From: Rhodovulum sp. MB263
GTDB taxonomy: Bacteria > Pseudomonadota > Alphaproteobacteria > Rhodobacterales > Rhodobacteraceae
Direction: 5' to 3'
Assembly (NCBI RefSeq): GCF_002073975.1
Contig: NZ_CP020384.1
Location: 2,046,001 to 2,110,000, forward strand
Length of the DNA: 64,000 bases
Shown: piece after piece, positions 39,614 to 49,097 of the stretch
How positions within the stretch are numbered: position 1 is the first letter of the stretch
Layout of the letters: each line of letters begins with the position of its first letter
Translations under genes and position numbers: made by a program
The notes under the pieces: generated by a model
What the model was told of the DNA's origin: nothing
Seen by the model: only the letters and a program-made list of their open reading frames with translations
The model's database searches: none

Positions 39614-41170
39614 ATGAGCACGCATGACCGCCTTCTTATCATCGACTTCGGCTCCCAGGTGACGCAGCTGATCGCGCGCCGCCTGCGTGAGCTGAACGTC
39701 TATTGTGAAATCCATCCCTACCAGAACGTCACCGACGCCTTCCTGCGCGACTTCGCGCCCAGGGCGGTGATCTTCTCGGGCGGGCCCGCCTCGGTGCTGA
39801 ACGAGGGATCGCCCCGTCCGCCGGAAAGCGTCTTCACGCTGGGCGTCCCGATCCTCGGGATCTGCTATGGCCAGCAGGTGATGATGCAGATGCTGGGCGG
39901 CCGGGTCGAGCGCGGCGATGGCACCGCCGAATTCGGCCGCGCCTATGTTACGCCCTCGGACGACCGGATCGACCTGCTGAACGGCTGGTTCACGACCAAC
40001 CGCGAACAGGTTTGGATGAGCCATGGCGACCATGTGGCTGAAATCGCGCCGGGTTTCGAGGTGTACGGGACATCGCCCAACGCGCCCTTCGCGATCACCG
40101 CGGACCTGTCGCGCAACTTCTTCGCCGTGCAGTTCCATCCCGAGGTGCATCACACCCCGAACGGCAAGACGCTTTACGAGAATTTCGTGCGGCTTGCGGG
40201 CTTCACCGGCGACTGGACCATGGGCGCCTATCGCGAGGAAGCGATCCGCAAGATCCGCGAGCAGGTCGGCGATGCCAGGGTGATCTGCGCGCTGTCGGGC
40301 GGGGTCGACAGCTCGGTCGCGGCCGCGCTCCTGCACGAGGCGGTGGGCGATCAGCTGACCTGCGTCTTCGTCGATCACGGGCTCTTGCGGCTGAACGAGG
40401 CCGACGAGGTGGTGGCGATGTTCCGCGACCACATGAACCTGCATGTGATCCATGCCCAGGAACAGGACCTCTTCCTTGGCGAACTCGAGGGCGTCTCCGA
40501 CCCCGAGACCAAGCGCAAGACCATCGGCCGGCTCTTCATCGACGTGTTCCAGAAATATGCCGACCAGATCGAGGGTGCCCGCTTCCTGGCCCAGGGCACG
40601 CTTTATCCCGACGTGATCGAATCCGTCAGCTTCTCGGGCGGGCCCTCGGTCACCATCAAGTCGCACCACAATGTGGGCGGGCTGCCCGAGAAGATGGGCC
40701 TCGAGCTGGTCGAGCCGCTGCGCGAGCTCTTCAAGGACGAGGTCCGGGCGCTGGGCCACGAACTTGGCCTGCCCGCCAGCTTCATCGGCCGCCATCCCTT
40801 CCCCGGCCCGGGGCTCGCGATCCGCTGCCCCGGCGAGATCACCCGCGAAAAGCTCGAGATCCTGCGCAAGGCCGATGCCGTCTATATCGACCAGATCCGC
40901 AAGCACGGGCTTTACGACGAGATCTGGCAGGCCTTCGTCGCCATCCTGCCCGTCCGCACCGTGGGCGTCATGGGCGACGGGCGCACCTATGACTATGCCT
41001 GCGCGCTGCGCGCCGTGACCTCGGTCGACGGCATGACGGCGGATTATTACCCCTTCACCCATGACTTCCTGGGCGAGACCGCGACGCGGATCATCAACGA
41101 GGTCAAGGGGATCAACCGGGTGACCTACGACATCACCTCGAAACCCCCGGGGACGATCGAATGGGAGTGA
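39614..41170 (+). CDS. guaA: GMP synthase (glutamine-hydrolysing)
   Basis: Last step of GMP synthesis: XMP + Gln + ATP to GMP. 518 aa. N-terminal class I glutamine amidotransferase with catalytic Cys in [11 protein letters not shown] (about residue 85) and His in [11 protein letters not shown] (about 175); ATP-pyrophosphatase domain with [13 protein letters not shown] (about 229); C-terminal dimerisation part ending KPPGTIEWE. The stop overlaps the next start by 10 bp. Confidence 0.98.
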   Translation: MSTHDRLLIIDFGSQVTQLIARRLRELNVYCEIHPYQNVTDAFLRDFAPRAVIFSGGPASVLNEGSPRPPESVFTLGVPILGICYGQQVMMQMLGGRVERGDGTAEFGRAYVTPSDDRIDLLNGWFTTNREQVWMSHGDHVAEIAPGFEVYGTSPNAPFAITADLSRNFFAVQFHPEVHHTPNGKTLYENFVRLAGFTGDWTMGAYREEAIRKIREQVGDARVICALSGGVDSSVAAALLHEAVGDQLTCVFVDHGLLRLNEADEVVAMFRDHMNLHVIHAQEQDLFLGELEGVSDPETKRKTIGRLFIDVFQKYADQIEGARFLAQGTLYPDVIESVSFSGGPSVTIKSHHNVGGLPEKMGLELVEPLRELFKDEVRALGHELGLPASFIGRHPFPGPGLAIRCPGEITREKLEILRKADAVYIDQIRKHGLYDEIWQAFVAILPVRTVGVMGDGRTYDYACALRAVTSVDGMTADYYPFTHDFLGETATRIINEVKGINRVTYDITSKPPGTIEWE

Positions 41171-41442
41171 CCGTCACCGGCTGGATCGAGGCCACGCCCG
41201 AGCGTCTTGCGGCGCTTCGGGCGGCGGCGCCCGAGCATGTGCGCCTGACCCGGGCCGAGCCGGGCTGTCTGCGCTTCGAGATGCGCGAAGACCCCGACCG
41301 GCCCGGCCGCTTCCTGCTGGACGAGGAATTCACCGACGCCGCCGCCTTCGCCGCCCATCGTGCCCGCAAGGAGGGCACGGCCTGGGAACTGGCGGCCGCC
41401 GGCCTGCCGCGCGAGATCGAGATCGCGGGCCTGCCCGCATGA
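41161..41442 (+). CDS. antibiotic biosynthesis monooxygenase (ABM) fold protein
   Basis: 93-aa single-domain ferredoxin-like fold protein of the ABM/quinol-monooxygenase group ([54 protein letters not shown]). Substrate unknown; such proteins act as small dimeric oxygenases or stress proteins. Start ATG lies inside the last codons of guaA in another frame (10-bp overlap), so translation is coupled. Confidence 0.85.
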   Translation: MGVTVTGWIEATPERLAALRAAAPEHVRLTRAEPGCLRFEMREDPDRPGRFLLDEEFTDAAAFAAHRARKEGTAWELAAAGLPREIEIAGLPA

Positions 41443-41452
41443 GCGCCCGGCC

Positions 41453-42367
41453 ATGACCCCTGTGCTCCGGGCCGCCCTGTGGATGACCGGAGCCATCGCC
41501 GCCTTTTCCTCGATGGCGGTGGCGGGCCGCATGGTATCGGTCGAGCTCGACACCTTCGAGTTGATGCTCTACCGCTCGCTGATCGGCCTGGCACTGGTGC
41601 TGACCGTCGGCGGCGCCTTCGGGCGACTGGACGAGATCTCGCACCGCCAGCTCGGGCTTCATTTCATCCGTAACCTCTGCCATTTCACCGGCCAGAACCT
41701 CTGGTTCCTGGCGTTGGGCCTGATCCCGATGGCGCAGGTCTTCGCGCTGGAATTCACCTCGCCGATCTGGGTCGCGGTGCTGGCGCCGATGATCCTGGGC
41801 GAGCGGCTGACCCGGATGCGCGCACTCGCGGCCTTCGTGGGCTTTCTGGGCATCCTGATCGTGGCCCGTCCCGATCCGGCCGCGCTTGAGCCCGGCGCCA
41901 TCGCCGCGGCCGGTGCCGCCATCGGCTTTGCCGGATCGGCGCTGTTCACCCGGCGGCTGACGCGCAGCCAGTCGATCGTCTCGATCCTGTTCTGGCTGAC
42001 GGCAATGCAGGCCGCGATGGGGCTCATCTGCGCCGGGATCGACGGCCAGATCGCCTGGCCCTCTCCCGCCGCCTGGATGCCCCTGACGGTGATCGGCCTG
42101 GCCGGGCTGACCGCGCATTTCTGCCTGACCAGCGCGCTCTCGGTGGCGCCTGCCAGCATCGTCATGCCACTCGACTTCCTGCGCCTGCCGGTCATCGCCG
42201 TGGTCGGGATGCTGCTTTATGACGAGCCGCTCGACGCCTACGTCCTGATCGGCGCCGCGATCATCCTGGTGGCGAACTTCCTCAACCTGCGCGGGGAAAC
42301 GCGGCACTCAAGACACGCCAGCCGGAAAACAGGGGCCGCATCCCCTGCACGTCGCGGAAACGATTGA
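41453..42367 (+). CDS. EamA/DMT-superfamily membrane transporter
   Basis: 304 aa with ten predicted membrane helices in two EamA repeats (first from about residue 8, second from about 150). FALEFTSPIWVAVLAPMILGERLT is the repeat-end motif with the conserved Pro and Glu, mirrored by MPLDFLRLPVIAVVGMLLYD. Likely an exporter of small metabolites; substrate unknown. It starts 10 bp after the ABM gene and belongs to the guaA transcript. Confidence 0.93.
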   Translation: MTPVLRAALWMTGAIAAFSSMAVAGRMVSVELDTFELMLYRSLIGLALVLTVGGAFGRLDEISHRQLGLHFIRNLCHFTGQNLWFLALGLIPMAQVFALEFTSPIWVAVLAPMILGERLTRMRALAAFVGFLGILIVARPDPAALEPGAIAAAGAAIGFAGSALFTRRLTRSQSIVSILFWLTAMQAAMGLICAGIDGQIAWPSPAAWMPLTVIGLAGLTAHFCLTSALSVAPASIVMPLDFLRLPVIAVVGMLLYDEPLDAYVLIGAAIILVANFLNLRGETRHSRHASRKTGAASPARRGND

Positions 42368-42438
42368 CCGCCGAAGCATCCGCCCGCTAGCGTTTTCCCA
42401 AAAGAGAAAAAGTCAAAAATGAAAAGTGGGAGGAGAAA

Positions 42439-43548
42439 ATGAAATATGCCGTTGGGGCGGCCGCATTGGCCATCGTGACGACAGGACCCGTCCTCGCGGG
42501 CGGGATCGAGCGAAGCAATCAATCCGTCAGCATCCTGTTCGAGCAAGGCACCTATCTCGAACTCGGCTTCAGCCGGTTCAGTCCCGATGTGAGCGGGTCG
42601 TCCAGCGCCACCGGTTTGGGCTCGGGCGACATGCTGCCGGGCTTCAACGGCGCCTCTCTCTCCTTCAAGCAGGACCTAGGAGACAACGCTTCCCTCGCAC
42701 TGATCCTCGACGAACCGGTCGGCGCGGATGTGTCCTATGAAAGCACAAACAACTATCCGGTGGGATCGCCGACATCGACGCTTGACGGCGCGAATGCCGA
42801 CGTCAACGCGACCGGCGTCACGGCGCTGCTGCGATACGAGCTTCCTTCCAATGTCAGCCTGATCGGTGGTCTCCGCGCCATCAGGACGTCGGGCACCGTG
42901 AGCCTTCCCGGGGTCGGCGCCTATTCGCTGAACTCCTCGACCGAGACCGATTTCGGCTATATCGTCGGCATCGCTTGGGAAAAGCCGGAAATCGCGGCAC
43001 GCGTGGTGCTGACATACAGCTCGGCGATCGATCACAAGTTCGATACGGTTGAGAGCGCCGGGTCGTTTTCCATCTCGAACGATCTGGATGTCACGATTCC
43101 GCAAGCGCTGACGCTGGAATTCCAGACCGGCGTTGCGGCGGATACGTTGCTCTTCGGCTCTGTCAGGTGGGTGGACTGGACGGCCTTCGACATCACCCCG
43201 GACCTTTACACCGGCAGCGTGGTGCCGGGCGGATCTCTCGTCGATTACGACCATGACGTGATCACTTATAACCTGGGTCTCGGGCGTAAGTTCAACGACA
43301 ACTGGTCAGGAGCTATCCTGTTCGGCTACGAGAAGCACGAGGGCAGCTATACCGGAAATCTCGGGCCGACCGACGGGTTCCGCTCGATCGGTCTGGCCGC
43401 CACCTACTCGACCGGCAGGGTCAAGGTGACGGGCGGTATCCGCTATGTCGATATCGGCGATGCCAAGACGCGGTTCGGACCGAGCACGACCAGGTTCAAG
43501 GGCAATGACGGCATCGGTGTGGGGCTCCGGGTCGGGTATTATTTCTGA
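42439..43548 (+). CDS. OMPP1/FadL/TodX-type outer membrane channel
   Basis: 369-aa outer-membrane beta-barrel of the FadL type, taking up long-chain fatty acids or other hydrophobic compounds. Signal peptide at about 1-20 (MKYAVGAAALAIVTTGPVLA), then GGIERSNQSVSILFEQGTYL typical of the N-terminal hatch, amphipathic strands throughout, and terminal Phe (GLRVGYYF). GGGAGGAG precedes the ATG. Codon and base composition are a little less GC-rich than the neighbours. Followed by a clear terminator. Confidence 0.9.
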   Translation: MKYAVGAAALAIVTTGPVLAGGIERSNQSVSILFEQGTYLELGFSRFSPDVSGSSSATGLGSGDMLPGFNGASLSFKQDLGDNASLALILDEPVGADVSYESTNNYPVGSPTSTLDGANADVNATGVTALLRYELPSNVSLIGGLRAIRTSGTVSLPGVGAYSLNSSTETDFGYIVGIAWEKPEIAARVVLTYSSAIDHKFDTVESAGSFSISNDLDVTIPQALTLEFQTGVAADTLLFGSVRWVDWTAFDITPDLYTGSVVPGGSLVDYDHDVITYNLGLGRKFNDNWSGAILFGYEKHEGSYTGNLGPTDGFRSIGLAATYSTGRVKVTGGIRYVDIGDAKTRFGPSTTRFKGNDGIGVGLRVGYYF

Positions 43549-43571
43549 GCCTGGCACCATGGCTGCAAGCG

Positions 43572-43600
43572 ACGCCCCGGCCGCCCTGCCGGGGCGTTTG
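43572..43600 (+). terminator. Rho-independent-type terminator after the FadL gene
   Basis: 10-bp arms ACGCCCCGGC / GCCGGGGCGT around CGCCCT, ending in TTTGCGTT, about 25 bases after the stop codon. Confidence 0.75.
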
Positions 43601-43678
43601 CGTTCGGGCAGAAGCGAATGGGTTTGACCGACCCGCAGCGCCGGGATAGGACGCGGCCGCGGATCGAGGGATGATCGA

Positions 43679-44551
43679 ATGATCTATGACACGGCAAAGG
43701 CCTGGCGGCAGGCAGACAGGCGGCATGTGCTGCTGTTCGGCATGTCGGGCCTGGGCAAGACCCATGTCTCGAACATGCTGCGCGCTGCGGGCGGCTGGTT
43801 CCACTACTCGGTCGATTACCGCATCGGCACCCGCTACATGGGCGAATTCATCGCCGATAATTTCAAGCGCGAGGCGATGAAGGTGCCGCTGCTGCGCGAG
43901 CTCCTGCGCACCGACAGCGTGTTCATCGCCTCGAACATCACCTTCGACAATCTCGCGCCGCTCTCGACCTATCTCGGCAAGCCTGGCGCACGGGACAAGG
44001 GCGGCCTGCCCTTCGACGAATACATGCGCCGCCAGGAACAGCATCGCGAGGCCGAGATATCGGCCCTGCTGGATACGCCGCGCTTCATCGACCGCGCGGC
44101 CGAGCTGTACGGCTATGGCGATTTCGTCTGCGATTCCGGCGGCTCGATCTGCGAGGTGGTCGACCCTGAGGATCCGGCCGATCCGGTGCTCTCGGCGCTG
44201 GCCGCGCGGCTGCTGCTGGTCTGGATCGAGGGCAGCGAGGCCCATACCGCCGAGTTGGTGCGCCGCTTCGACCGGGCACCGAAGCCGATGTATTACCAAC
44301 CCGCCTTCCTGCATGAGGCCTGGGCCGACTACCTGTCCCGGACCGGGCTTTCCGATGCGGCGGTCGATCCCGACGCCTTCGTGCGCTGGACCTATGCCCG
44401 CGCGCTGGCCCACCGCCAGCCGCGTTACGAGGCGATGGCGCGGAACTGGGGGGTGAGGGTCAGGGCCGAAGACGTGGCAGCCCTGCGCAGCCCCGAGGAT
44501 TTCACCGACCTGATCGCTCAGGCTATCGACAGAGCGCCAGCGCGGCCCTGA
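43679..44551 (+). CDS. P-loop NTPase-like protein, function unknown
   Basis: 290 aa. Walker A LLFGMSGLGKTHVSN lies at about residues 19-33, an AAA/kinase-like arrangement; an acidic CDSGGSICEVVDPEDP segment follows at about 150. The protein looks soluble. Rhodobacteraceae homologues are usually called ATPase, with no function known to me. GAGGGA upstream of the ATG. The last 29 bp overlap the 3' end of the gene on the opposite strand. Confidence 0.8.
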   Translation: MIYDTAKAWRQADRRHVLLFGMSGLGKTHVSNMLRAAGGWFHYSVDYRIGTRYMGEFIADNFKREAMKVPLLRELLRTDSVFIASNITFDNLAPLSTYLGKPGARDKGGLPFDEYMRRQEQHREAEISALLDTPRFIDRAAELYGYGDFVCDSGGSICEVVDPEDPADPVLSALAARLLLVWIEGSEAHTAELVRRFDRAPKPMYYQPAFLHEAWADYLSRTGLSDAAVDPDAFVRWTYARALAHRQPRYEAMARNWGVRVRAEDVAALRSPEDFTDLIAQAIDRAPARP

Positions 44552-45128
44552 TCGCAGCCGCGGCACCCGCCAGCGGAAAGCGGCCCAGCCTCGGGCCCGC
44601 GCCGCCCTGGATCTCGAGCGTCTGGCCGCGCTGGAGTGCACCCAGCACCGGTGCCCCGGGCGGCAGCCGGGCAAGCATACCGGCCCCAGGGCTTGCGGCG
44701 AAGGTGACCGGAAATCCCTGCCCGTCTATGGCCAGGGTCAGAATGCGCGGCCCGGCACCGCCGCCGATCCCGTCAATCTGCAGAAGCCGCTCGCCGCCGC
44801 GGGCGCAGAAAAGATAGAAAAACGCGTCCTGACGGCCCTCGGCCGGCCCCCCGGCAAAGGCGCCGCGCCCATCCGAGGTCACCCCGCTCGACCAGAGCGG
44901 CCTCGGCGGCACGATTGCGGGGGAGGTCTGCCCGGAACAGTCGCGCGAGACGCAGGCGGCATAGGCAGCACTGTCGGCCGGCCCGAATGCCGACAGGCAG
45001 CGCCAGACGCAGCGTTGCAACTCCCATTCCGGCCCCTCCTGCTGGGCCCGTCCCGCGCCCGCCGCCGCGATCAGACCGGCCGCAAGGGCAGCGACGCCCC
45101 AGCCCGCAGCGCTTGTCCAGCCTCGCAC
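44523..45128 (-). CDS. secreted cysteine-containing protein, function unknown
   Basis: 201 aa with an Ala-rich signal peptide ([19 protein letters not shown], cut before QQEGPE). The mature part has a compact Cys motif ([13 protein letters not shown] ... YAACVSRDC) suggesting disulfides or metal binding, followed by a C-terminal domain ending [12 protein letters not shown] that loosely recalls invasion-associated-locus-B-type proteins. I do not recognise a family. Divergent from metA, convergent with and overlapping the P-loop gene by 29 bp. Confidence 0.75.
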   Translation of the reverse strand: MRGWTSAAGWGVAALAAGLIAAAGAGRAQQEGPEWELQRCVWRCLSAFGPADSAAYAACVSRDCSGQTSPAIVPPRPLWSSGVTSDGRGAFAGGPAEGRQDAFFYLFCARGGERLLQIDGIGGGAGPRILTLAIDGQGFPVTFAASPGAGMLARLPPGAPVLGALQRGQTLEIQGGAGPRLGRFPLAGAAAAIRAALALCR

Positions 45129-45151
45129 CCATTCCCTCCGTCTTTTGCGGA

Positions 45152-45172
45152 TTGTTCCGAGATATGGAACAA
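45152..45172. promoter_or_regulatory. inverted repeat in the divergent promoter region upstream of metA
   Basis: TTGTTCC-N7-GGAACAA, perfect 7-bp arms, 23 bases before the leftward secreted-protein start and 92 bases before metA. It could be a regulator operator shared by both genes or an RNA hairpin. I see no SAM riboswitch consensus here. Confidence 0.5.
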
Positions 45173-45264
45173 CGCAGGGTCTCTTCTGTCAATCGACCGA
45201 AGCAACCCTTGAGGGACAGCCGCAACTCGCCTATGTTCGCGCGCCGTTCGAATGGAGATGTCCG

Positions 45265-46191
45265 ATGCCCATCAAGATCCCGTCCGACCTTCCCGCCTAT
45301 GACGTGCTGTCGCGCGAGGGGGTGATGGTGATGGGCGAGGATGAGGCCTCGCGTCAGGACATAAGGCCGCTGAAGATCGCGCTTCTGAACCTGATGCCGA
45401 AAAAGATCCAGACCGAAACCCAGTTCGCGCGGCTGATCGGCGCGACGCCCCTTCAGATCGAGCTGAGCCTGGTGCGGATGACCGAGCACAAGACCAGGAA
45501 CACCGCCGCCGAGCATATGGAGGCTTTCTATCGCCCCTTCGCCGACGTCGCCGACAGCGGCGAGAAATTCGACGGCTTCCTCATCACCGGCGCCCCGATC
45601 GAGCATCTGCCCTTCACCGAGGTCACCTATTGGGACGAGCTGACCCGGGTCTTCGACTGGACCCAGAGCCATGTGCATTCGACCTTCGGCGTCTGCTGGG
45701 GCGGAATGGCGATGATCTACCATTTCCACGGCGTCCAGAAGCATATCCTGCCCGCCAAGGCCTTCGGCTGCTTCCGGCATCGTAACCTGGCGCCGGCCTC
45801 GCCCTATCTGCGCGGCTTCTCGGATGATTGCGTCATTCCCGTCAGCCGCTGGACCGAGATGCGGCAGAACGAGATCGACGCGGCACCCGGGCTGGTGACA
45901 CTGCTTGGCAGCGACGAAAGCGGCCCCTGCCTGGTCGAGGATGCAGGCCATCGCGCGCTCTATATCTTCAACCATTTCGAATATGACAGCGACACCCTGA
46001 AACAGGAATACGACCGCGACGTGGCCAATGGCACGCCGATCAACGTGCCGCAGAACTACTATCCGGCCGACGACCCGACGCGGCCGCCGCAGAACCGCTG
46101 GCGCAGCCATGCGCATCTTCTTTACGGCAACTGGATCAACCTGATGTACCAGACCACGCCGTTCGAACTGAACCGGATCGGGACGCTCTGA
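45265..46191 (+). CDS. metA: homoserine O-acetyltransferase (MetA type)
   Basis: Activates homoserine for methionine synthesis. 308 aa; nucleophile Cys144 in [12 protein letters not shown], His and Glu in IFNHFEYD. The residue that sets acyl-CoA choice is Glu113 in [10 protein letters not shown]; succinyl-CoA enzymes such as E. coli MetA have Gly there, acetyl enzymes have Glu, so acetyl-CoA is the likely donor. Start is the ATG at 45265 ([13 protein letters not shown]); the next gene follows after 2 bp. Confidence 0.95.
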   Translation: MPIKIPSDLPAYDVLSREGVMVMGEDEASRQDIRPLKIALLNLMPKKIQTETQFARLIGATPLQIELSLVRMTEHKTRNTAAEHMEAFYRPFADVADSGEKFDGFLITGAPIEHLPFTEVTYWDELTRVFDWTQSHVHSTFGVCWGGMAMIYHFHGVQKHILPAKAFGCFRHRNLAPASPYLRGFSDDCVIPVSRWTEMRQNEIDAAPGLVTLLGSDESGPCLVEDAGHRALYIFNHFEYDSDTLKQEYDRDVANGTPINVPQNYYPADDPTRPPQNRWRSHAHLLYGNWINLMYQTTPFELNRIGTL

Positions 46192-46193
46192 GC

Positions 46194-47066
46194 ATGGCCG
46201 AGGATTATGCGCCGACCGGACGGCTGATCGAGATCGAGGGGCGCCGGGTCCATGCCCATCAGGAGGGCAGCGGGCCCGATGTGATCCTGCTGCATGGCGC
46301 GGGGGGCAATACCCGCGATTTCACCTTCGATCTGCTCGACCGGCTGTCAGGCGCGTTCCGCGTCACCGCCTTCGACCGGCCCGGGCTCGGCCATACCGAC
46401 CCGCTGCACCCCAATGGCGAAAGCCCGGCCGAACAGGCCGCGGTGCTGGAAGCCGCCAGCCGCAGGCTTGGGCTTGGCCCGGCGGTTCTGGTCGGCCATT
46501 CCTTCGGCGGCGCGGTGGCGCTGGCCTGGGCGCTCGACCATCCCGAGCGGGCCGCGGCCATCGTCTCGCTTGCGGGCGCGGCAATGCCCTGGCCGGGCGG
46601 GCTCGGCCCCTATTACGAACTGGTCTCGTCGGATTTCGGCTCGATGTTCATGGTGCCGTTGATCTCGGCCTTCGTTCCGCGCTTCGTCGCCGAGCAGACC
46701 ATCGCCCGGATCTTCGAGCCCGATCCGGTGCCCGAGGGCTATGGCGCGCATATCGGCATCGCGCTCAGCCTGCGCCCCGAGACGCTGCGCGCCAATACGC
46801 GCCAGGTGAACGGGCTCAAGCCCCATATCTGCGCCATGGCCGAACGCTATGACGAATTGACGATGCCGATCGAGATCCTGCATGGCACCGCCGACCGCAT
46901 CGTGCCGATCGAGGTGCATTCCCGGCCGCTGGCCGAGCGGCTGGCCAATGTGCATCTGACCGAACTGGACGGCATCGGTCACATGCCGCATCATGCCGAC
47001 CCCGAGGCCGCGGTCGCCGCGATCCGGCGGGCTGCGGAACGGGCCGGATTGCACCCGGGCGCCTGA
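46194..47066 (+). CDS. alpha/beta hydrolase
   Basis: 290 aa, cytosolic alpha/beta-hydrolase fold. Oxyanion segment LLHGAGGNTRDF, nucleophile elbow VGHSFGGAVAL (Ser at about 102), acid in HGTADRIVP and catalytic His in DGIGHMPHH. Substrate unknown. It starts 2 bp after metA, so cotranscription with a methionine gene is likely. Confidence 0.92.
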   Translation: MAEDYAPTGRLIEIEGRRVHAHQEGSGPDVILLHGAGGNTRDFTFDLLDRLSGAFRVTAFDRPGLGHTDPLHPNGESPAEQAAVLEAASRRLGLGPAVLVGHSFGGAVALAWALDHPERAAAIVSLAGAAMPWPGGLGPYYELVSSDFGSMFMVPLISAFVPRFVAEQTIARIFEPDPVPEGYGAHIGIALSLRPETLRANTRQVNGLKPHICAMAERYDELTMPIEILHGTADRIVPIEVHSRPLAERLANVHLTELDGIGHMPHHADPEAAVAAIRRAAERAGLHPGA

Positions 47067-47101
47067 TCGCCATACTGGTCCGGCAGCGACCGGAGCATGC
47101 G

Positions 47102-47974
47102 ATGACAGATCTTCCCTTCGACGGCGCCATTACCCGCTATTACCGAAACGGGGCCCCCGATGACATTCGCGAGGCCATCGCCGATGGCCACAAGCACGAC
47201 ATCCTGGACCAGAGCTATCCCCATGACCGGCGACTCGACAGCGACACCTATTCCGACGAGCTGAAGGCGCTGCAGATCGAGCTGGCAAAGCTGCAGGCCG
47301 ATGTGAAGGCCACGGGCAAGCGCATCGCGGTGCTGTTCGAGGGGCGCGACGCCGCCGGCAAGGGCGGCACCATCCGGCGCTTCCGCAAGAATATGAACCC
47401 GCGCATCGCCCGGCAGGTGGCCCTGCCCGCGCCCTCGGACCGCGAGAAAAGCGAATGGTATTTCCAGCGCTATGTCGAGCATCTGCCCGCTGGCGGCGAG
47501 ATCGTGCTGTTCGACCGGTCCTGGTACAACCGCGCCGTGGTCGAGCATGTCTTCGATTTCTGCACCAGGGAAGAGCGCGAACGCTTCTTCGGCCAATTGC
47601 CGGATTTCGAGCGGATGCTGGTCGACGAGGGCATCCTGCTGATCAAGTTCTGGCTCAATGTCGGCCGCGCCGAACAGCTGCGCCGTTTCCTCAAGCGCGA
47701 GCGCGACCCGCTGAAACAGTGGAAGCTGTCCCGGATCGATGTCGAGGGCCTCAGCCGCTGGGATGCCTATTCCGCCGCGATCCGCGAGACCTTCGCCCGC
47801 AGCCATAACGGCCATGCGCCCTGGACGGTGATCCGCTCGGACGACAAGCGCCGGGCCAGGCTGGCCGCCATCCGCCACGTGCTATCGCTGGTCGATTACA
47901 AGGGCAGATCCGACAAGGTCGTGACCGCTCCCGACCCGCTGATCTGCGGCGGCCCCGAAATCTGGACGCCCTGA
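47102..47974 (+). CDS. ppk2: polyphosphate kinase 2
   Basis: PPK2-family enzyme that moves phosphate between polyphosphate and nucleoside diphosphates. 290 aa, one domain (class I-type). Walker A FEGRDAAGKGGT (about 80-91), Walker B VLFDRSWYNRAVVEH (about 138), lid arginines in LKRERDPLKQWKLS. Marine alphaproteobacterial PPK2 enzymes of this size often favour making NTP from polyP; direction here is not predictable. Rightward, 35 bp after the hydrolase. Confidence 0.95.
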   Translation: MTDLPFDGAITRYYRNGAPDDIREAIADGHKHDILDQSYPHDRRLDSDTYSDELKALQIELAKLQADVKATGKRIAVLFEGRDAAGKGGTIRRFRKNMNPRIARQVALPAPSDREKSEWYFQRYVEHLPAGGEIVLFDRSWYNRAVVEHVFDFCTREERERFFGQLPDFERMLVDEGILLIKFWLNVGRAEQLRRFLKRERDPLKQWKLSRIDVEGLSRWDAYSAAIRETFARSHNGHAPWTVIRSDDKRRARLAAIRHVLSLVDYKGRSDKVVTAPDPLICGGPEIWTP

Positions 47975-47987
47975 ACGCCCCGCGCGG

Positions 47988-49097
47988 TCAGGCGAACAGC
48001 ACCAGCGAGCGCGCGTCCCAGGCCACCCGGGCCGCGGTGCCGCGCTCGAGGACCGGGCGCCCGACAAGGTTCTTCATCGAGATCGTCATCGGCCGGTCGA
48101 CCCCGTCGAGCCGCACCACGTAATAGGTCATGTCGCCGTAATAGGACAGATCCTCGACCGTGCCGGTCGCGACGCGGCGGTCGGTGGTCTCGCCGGGAAA
48201 CAGGATCGACATGGTCTCGGGGCGGATGCCCACGCTCTGGGTCTGGCCCGGATGCCAGCCGCCGGGCAGCTGATCGGGGCCGATCACCGCACGGCCAAGC
48301 CCGGCCGCCTCGACCTCGATATGATCCTCGTCGCCGACCCGGGCGGTCGCGGGCAGGAAGTTCATCACGCCGATGAATTCGCCCACCTGACGCGTGTTGG
48401 GCCGCCGGTAAAGCTGTTGCGGCGTGTCGAGCTGGGCGATCTGGCCCTCGAACATCACGGCGATCCGGTCGGACATGATCAGCGCCTCTTCCTGGTCATG
48501 CGTCACCAGAATGAAGGTGATGCCCACCTGCCGCTGCAACCGGCGCAGTTCGGTCTGCATCTGCTCGCGCATCTTCTTGTCGAGCGCCGAGAGCGGCTCG
48601 TCGAGCAAAAGCACCTTGGGCTCGAGGATCAGCGCCCGCGCCAGCGCCACCCGCTGACGCTGCCCGCCCGAAAGCGCATGGGCCGCGCGCGCGCCAAAGC
48701 CCCTCAGCCCGACCATCTCCAGCGCCTCGGCCACCTTCGCGGCCTTCTGCGCCTTGCTCAGGGGCTCGCGCCGCAGCCCGAAGCCCACATTCTCGGCCAC
48801 GCTCAGATGCGGGAAGATCGCGTAGGACTGGAACACCATGTTGGTGGGCCGCACATTGGCAGGCACGCGCCTCATGTCCTTGCCGTCGATCGTCAGCCGC
48901 CCGCCAGACAGTTCCTCGAAACCCGCGATGGTGCGCAGAAGCGTGGTCTTGCCGCAGCCCGACGGCCCCAGCAACGAGAAGAACTCGCCCTGCCGGATCT
49001 CTGCCGAGATGCCGCGCAGGGCGTGAAACTCGCCGTAATATTTCTCGACATTCTCAAGCGCGATGATGGGGCGTTCGATGCCCAGCGTGTCTTTCAC
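47988..49097 (-). CDS. ABC transporter ATP-binding protein, PotA type
   Basis: 369 aa. ATPase domain with Walker A GPSGCGKTT (about 48), signature LSGGQRQRVALARAL, Walker B LLLDEPLSALD, then a C-terminal TOBE region (VEAAGLGRAVIGPDQ ... VGIRPE) typical of polyamine/spermidine-type importers. The GTG start (49095-49097) has GGAGG upstream and overlaps the permease stop by 4 bp. Last gene of a three-gene leftward operon. Confidence 0.93.
   Translation of the reverse strand: MKDTLGIERPIIALENVEKYYGEFHALRGISAEIRQGEFFSLLGPSGCGKTTLLRTIAGFEELSGGRLTIDGKDMRRVPANVRPTNMVFQSYAIFPHLSVAENVGFGLRREPLSKAQKAAKVAEALEMVGLRGFGARAAHALSGGQRQRVALARALILEPKVLLLDEPLSALDKKMREQMQTELRRLQRQVGITFILVTHDQEEALIMSDRIAVMFEGQIAQLDTPQQLYRRPNTRQVGEFIGVMNFLPATARVGDEDHIEVEAAGLGRAVIGPDQLPGGWHPGQTQSVGIRPETMSILFPGETTDRRVATGTVEDLSYYGDMTYYVVRLDGVDRPMTISMKNLVGRPVLERGTAARVAWDARSLVLFA

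Noticed and set aside
45152-45172. LexA box
   Set aside because: Alphaproteobacterial LexA sites are direct GTTC repeats; this is an inverted repeat with a different core.
45129-45264. SAM riboswitch upstream of metA
   Set aside because: I could not match the leader to the SAM-I, SAM-II or SAM/SAH consensus; only a spaced palindrome is present.
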